From an uncultured Collinsella sp. (GTDB lineage Bacteria; Actinomycetota; Coriobacteriia; Coriobacteriales; Coriobacteriaceae), in the NCBI GenBank assembly GCA_905198825.1, contig CAJKEF010000099.1, forward strand, positions 1-5,444: 5,444 bases of DNA. Reading direction: 5' to 3'. The position numbers and the translations under genes were made by a program. The notes under the pieces are model-generated. The model saw nothing but the letters and a program-made list of their open reading frames with translations. It ran no database searches and was not told the origin of the DNA. This document shows, in pieces, positions 3,939-5,444 of this stretch (its first letter is position 1; each line of letters starts with the position of its first letter).

Positions 3939-5444
3939 ATGCGTAATTCTGTATCCGACGTCACGGACGCCGAGATTCTGGACGAGACCCGCGAGGCCAT
4001 GACCCAGGCTGCCTTCGATGCTGCCGACGAGGCCAGCGCCGCCGAGACCGTCGAGTCTGCGACCGAGAACCTGCCCGCTTTTGACGAGCTGGGTCTTTCG
4101 GACGAGATGCTTCGTGCCATCGAGAACCTGGGCTACACGGCGCCCACGCCTGTCCAGGCTGGCTCGATCCCCGTGGTGCTCGAGGGCCGCGACCTGCTTG
4201 CCGCCGCTCAGACCGGCACCGGCAAGACGGCCGCCTTCTTGCTGCCGACCATGAACAATCTGGAGCACATTGCTCCGCCCAAGCCCGTGCGCGAGCGTGG
4301 CGGCCGCAACCGCCGTCGCGGTGCCAAGAAGCCCGAGGGCAACGGCCGCGGTCCTGTGATGCTCGTTATCACTCCCACGCGCGAGCTTGCCCAGCAGATC
4401 GACGAGGTCGCGAGCAAGATCGCCGACGTCACCGGCCATGTTGCCGTGACCGTCGTGGGCGGCGTGAGCTACAAGCCGCAAACCGCTGCTCTCAAGTACG
4501 GCTGCGACATCCTGGTCGCCACGCCGGGCCGTCTGGTCGATCTGATCGAGCAGGGCGCTTGCCACCTGGACGAGGTCAAGGTGCTGGTGCTGGACGAGGC
4601 CGACCGCATGCTCGACATGGGCTTTTTGCCCGCCGTTCGCCGTATTGTGCGCGAGACACCGGCCGAGCGTCAGACGCTGCTGTTCTCGGCGACCCTCGAC
4701 GAGGAGGCCGTGGGCGAGATCACCGACCTGGTGAGCGACCCGGCCCGCGTGGAGATCGCGCCCGCCACGTCGACCGCCGACACCGTCGACCAGTTTGTGT
4801 TCCCGGTGTCCATCGAGGCCAAGAACAACCTGCTGCCCGAGTTCCTCAAAAAGGAGGGCCCGGAGCGCACTATCGTCTTTATGCGCACCAAGCACCGTGC
4901 CGACAGCTGCTGCCGTCGTCTGGAGCGCAAGGGCATCAAGGCCGCCGCGATTCACGGTAACCGCAGCCAGGCCCAGCGCGAGCGCGCGCTTTCGGCCTTC
5001 CGCGACGGCACCGTCGACGTGCTGGTGGCAACCGACGTGCTTGCCCGCGGCATCGACATTAGCGACGTGCGCTACGTCGTGAACTTTGACGTGCCGGCCG
5101 AGCCGACCGACTACATCCACCGCATCGGCCGCACGGGCCGCGCCGGCGAGCTGGGCTGGGCCATCACGTTTGTGACCGAGCAGGACGTGGACGAGTTCTA
5201 CGAGATCGAGAAGCTCATGGACAAGACCGCCGACATCTACGAGGCCGGCGACCTGCATGTGGGCCCCAACCCGCCTGCGGTTGACCCCGAGCGCGACCCT
5301 GCGGCCTTTAAGGTGAAGAAGAAGACTAAGCGCGGCAAGTCCAAGAGCAAGAAGAAGCTTGAGCAGGCACGTCGCGACGGCAAGCGCAACGGCGATGACT
5401 ACGGCGATGTGGCCGGTCGTTCCAACCGTGGTCGCGACGAGCGT
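3939..5444 (+). CDS. DEAD-box ATP-dependent RNA helicase, C-terminus outside window
   Basis: An ATP-dependent RNA helicase that should remodel RNA duplexes or ribonucleoprotein in the cytoplasm; 502 residues are visible and no stop is reached. All core motifs are present: Q motif with F48 and Gln73, motif I AQTGTGKT (90-97), Ia PTREL (146-150), Ib TPGR (195-198), II DEAD (219-222), III SAT (250-252), IV around VFMRTK (313-318), V ARGID (369-373) and VI HRIGRTGR (394-401). An acidic N-terminal extension of about 45 residues precedes the core. A basic RG-rich insertion (about 112-139) lies between motifs I and Ia, where RhlE-type enzymes have a shorter loop. From 457 the tail is Lys/Arg-rich, probably disordered and RNA-binding, and continues past the edge. 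The ATG at 3939 has AAGGA (3924-3928) 10 bases upstream. The RhlE/CsdA subgroup cannot be settled from this part, so no symbol is given. Confidence 0.95.
   Translation, partial: MRNSVSDVTDAEILDETREAMTQAAFDAADEASAAETVESATENLPAFDELGLSDEMLRAIENLGYTAPTPVQAGSIPVVLEGRDLLAAAQTGTGKTAAFLLPTMNNLEHIAPPKPVRERGGRNRRRGAKKPEGNGRGPVMLVITPTRELAQQIDEVASKIADVTGHVAVTVVGGVSYKPQTAALKYGCDILVATPGRLVDLIEQGACHLDEVKVLVLDEADRMLDMGFLPAVRRIVRETPAERQTLLFSATLDEEAVGEITDLVSDPARVEIAPATSTADTVDQFVFPVSIEAKNNLLPEFLKKEGPERTIVFMRTKHRADSCCRRLERKGIKAAAIHGNRSQAQRERALSAFRDGTVDVLVATDVLARGIDISDVRYVVNFDVPAEPTDYIHRIGRTGRAGELGWAITFVTEQDVDEFYEIEKLMDKTADIYEAGDLHVGPNPPAVDPERDPAAFKVKKKTKRGKSKSKKKLEQARRDGKRNGDDYGDVAGRSNRGRDER

Noticed and set aside
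3476..4120. A 214-codon minus-strand frame across the intergenic region and the helicase start.
   Set aside because: It overlaps the helicase start in antisense, is Ser/Ala/Arg-rich without a motif, and would cover both the dyad element and the promoter candidates.
3873..5258. A 461-codon open frame on the minus strand, antisense to the helicase.
   Set aside because: It mirrors a gene with complete DEAD-box motifs and strong GC third-position bias, which creates long antisense frames. Its translation is a low-complexity mix of Gly, His, Leu and Val without a recognisable domain or ribosome binding site.
1..5444. CRISPR array, tRNA, rRNA, insertion sequence or phage remnant.
   Set aside because: I saw no direct repeats with regular spacers, no cloverleaf, no transposase or integrase motifs, and no terminal repeats beyond the dyad element.

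Overview
The window looks like chromosomal DNA from a GC-rich gut actinomycete of class Coriobacteriia, most likely Collinsella or a close relative. I judge this from the strong preference for G or C at third codon positions, the AAGGAGG-type ribosome binding sites, and the style of the encoded proteins (a membrane Ser/Thr kinase ending in a DUF6273-type domain, an FHA protein and an RG-rich DEAD-box helicase). The genus is inferred from sequence feel; no database was searched.

Layout, left to right. Positions 1-212 are non-coding. They hold a GC-core palindrome of the CsoR/RcnR operator type inside a possible leftward promoter for a gene beyond the left edge, then copy A of a dyad element. 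Positions 213-2297 (minus) encode a bitopic Ser/Thr protein kinase: cytoplasmic kinase domain, one membrane helix and an external DUF6273-like domain. Positions 2298-2468 hold an imperfect 19-bp hairpin-forming dyad and an intrinsic terminator. Positions 2469-3431 (minus) encode an FHA-domain protein whose best start is a GTG directly behind a near-perfect Shine-Dalgarno. Positions 3432-3938 are a divergent intergenic region carrying copy B of the dyad element and weak promoter candidates. From 3939 to beyond the right edge (plus) runs a DEAD-box RNA helicase, open at its C-terminus.

How the genes may work together. The FHA gene lies just upstream of the kinase gene on the same strand. A phosphothreonine-binding protein beside a receptor-like Ser/Thr kinase suggests one signalling module: the external domain senses something, the kinase phosphorylates, and the FHA protein reads or relays the phosphate. 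The terminator between them suggests that transcription is only partly coupled. No PP2C phosphatase is visible here. The helicase is divergent and probably an independent housekeeping or cold-stress RNA remodelling gene.

The least explained signal is non-coding. Two 60-bp elements about 3.5 kb apart share TCTGTAACA-N25-TGTTACAGA with identical 25-bp spacing and outward-pointing TyGAGAyAAT flanks, although the spacer sequences have diverged.
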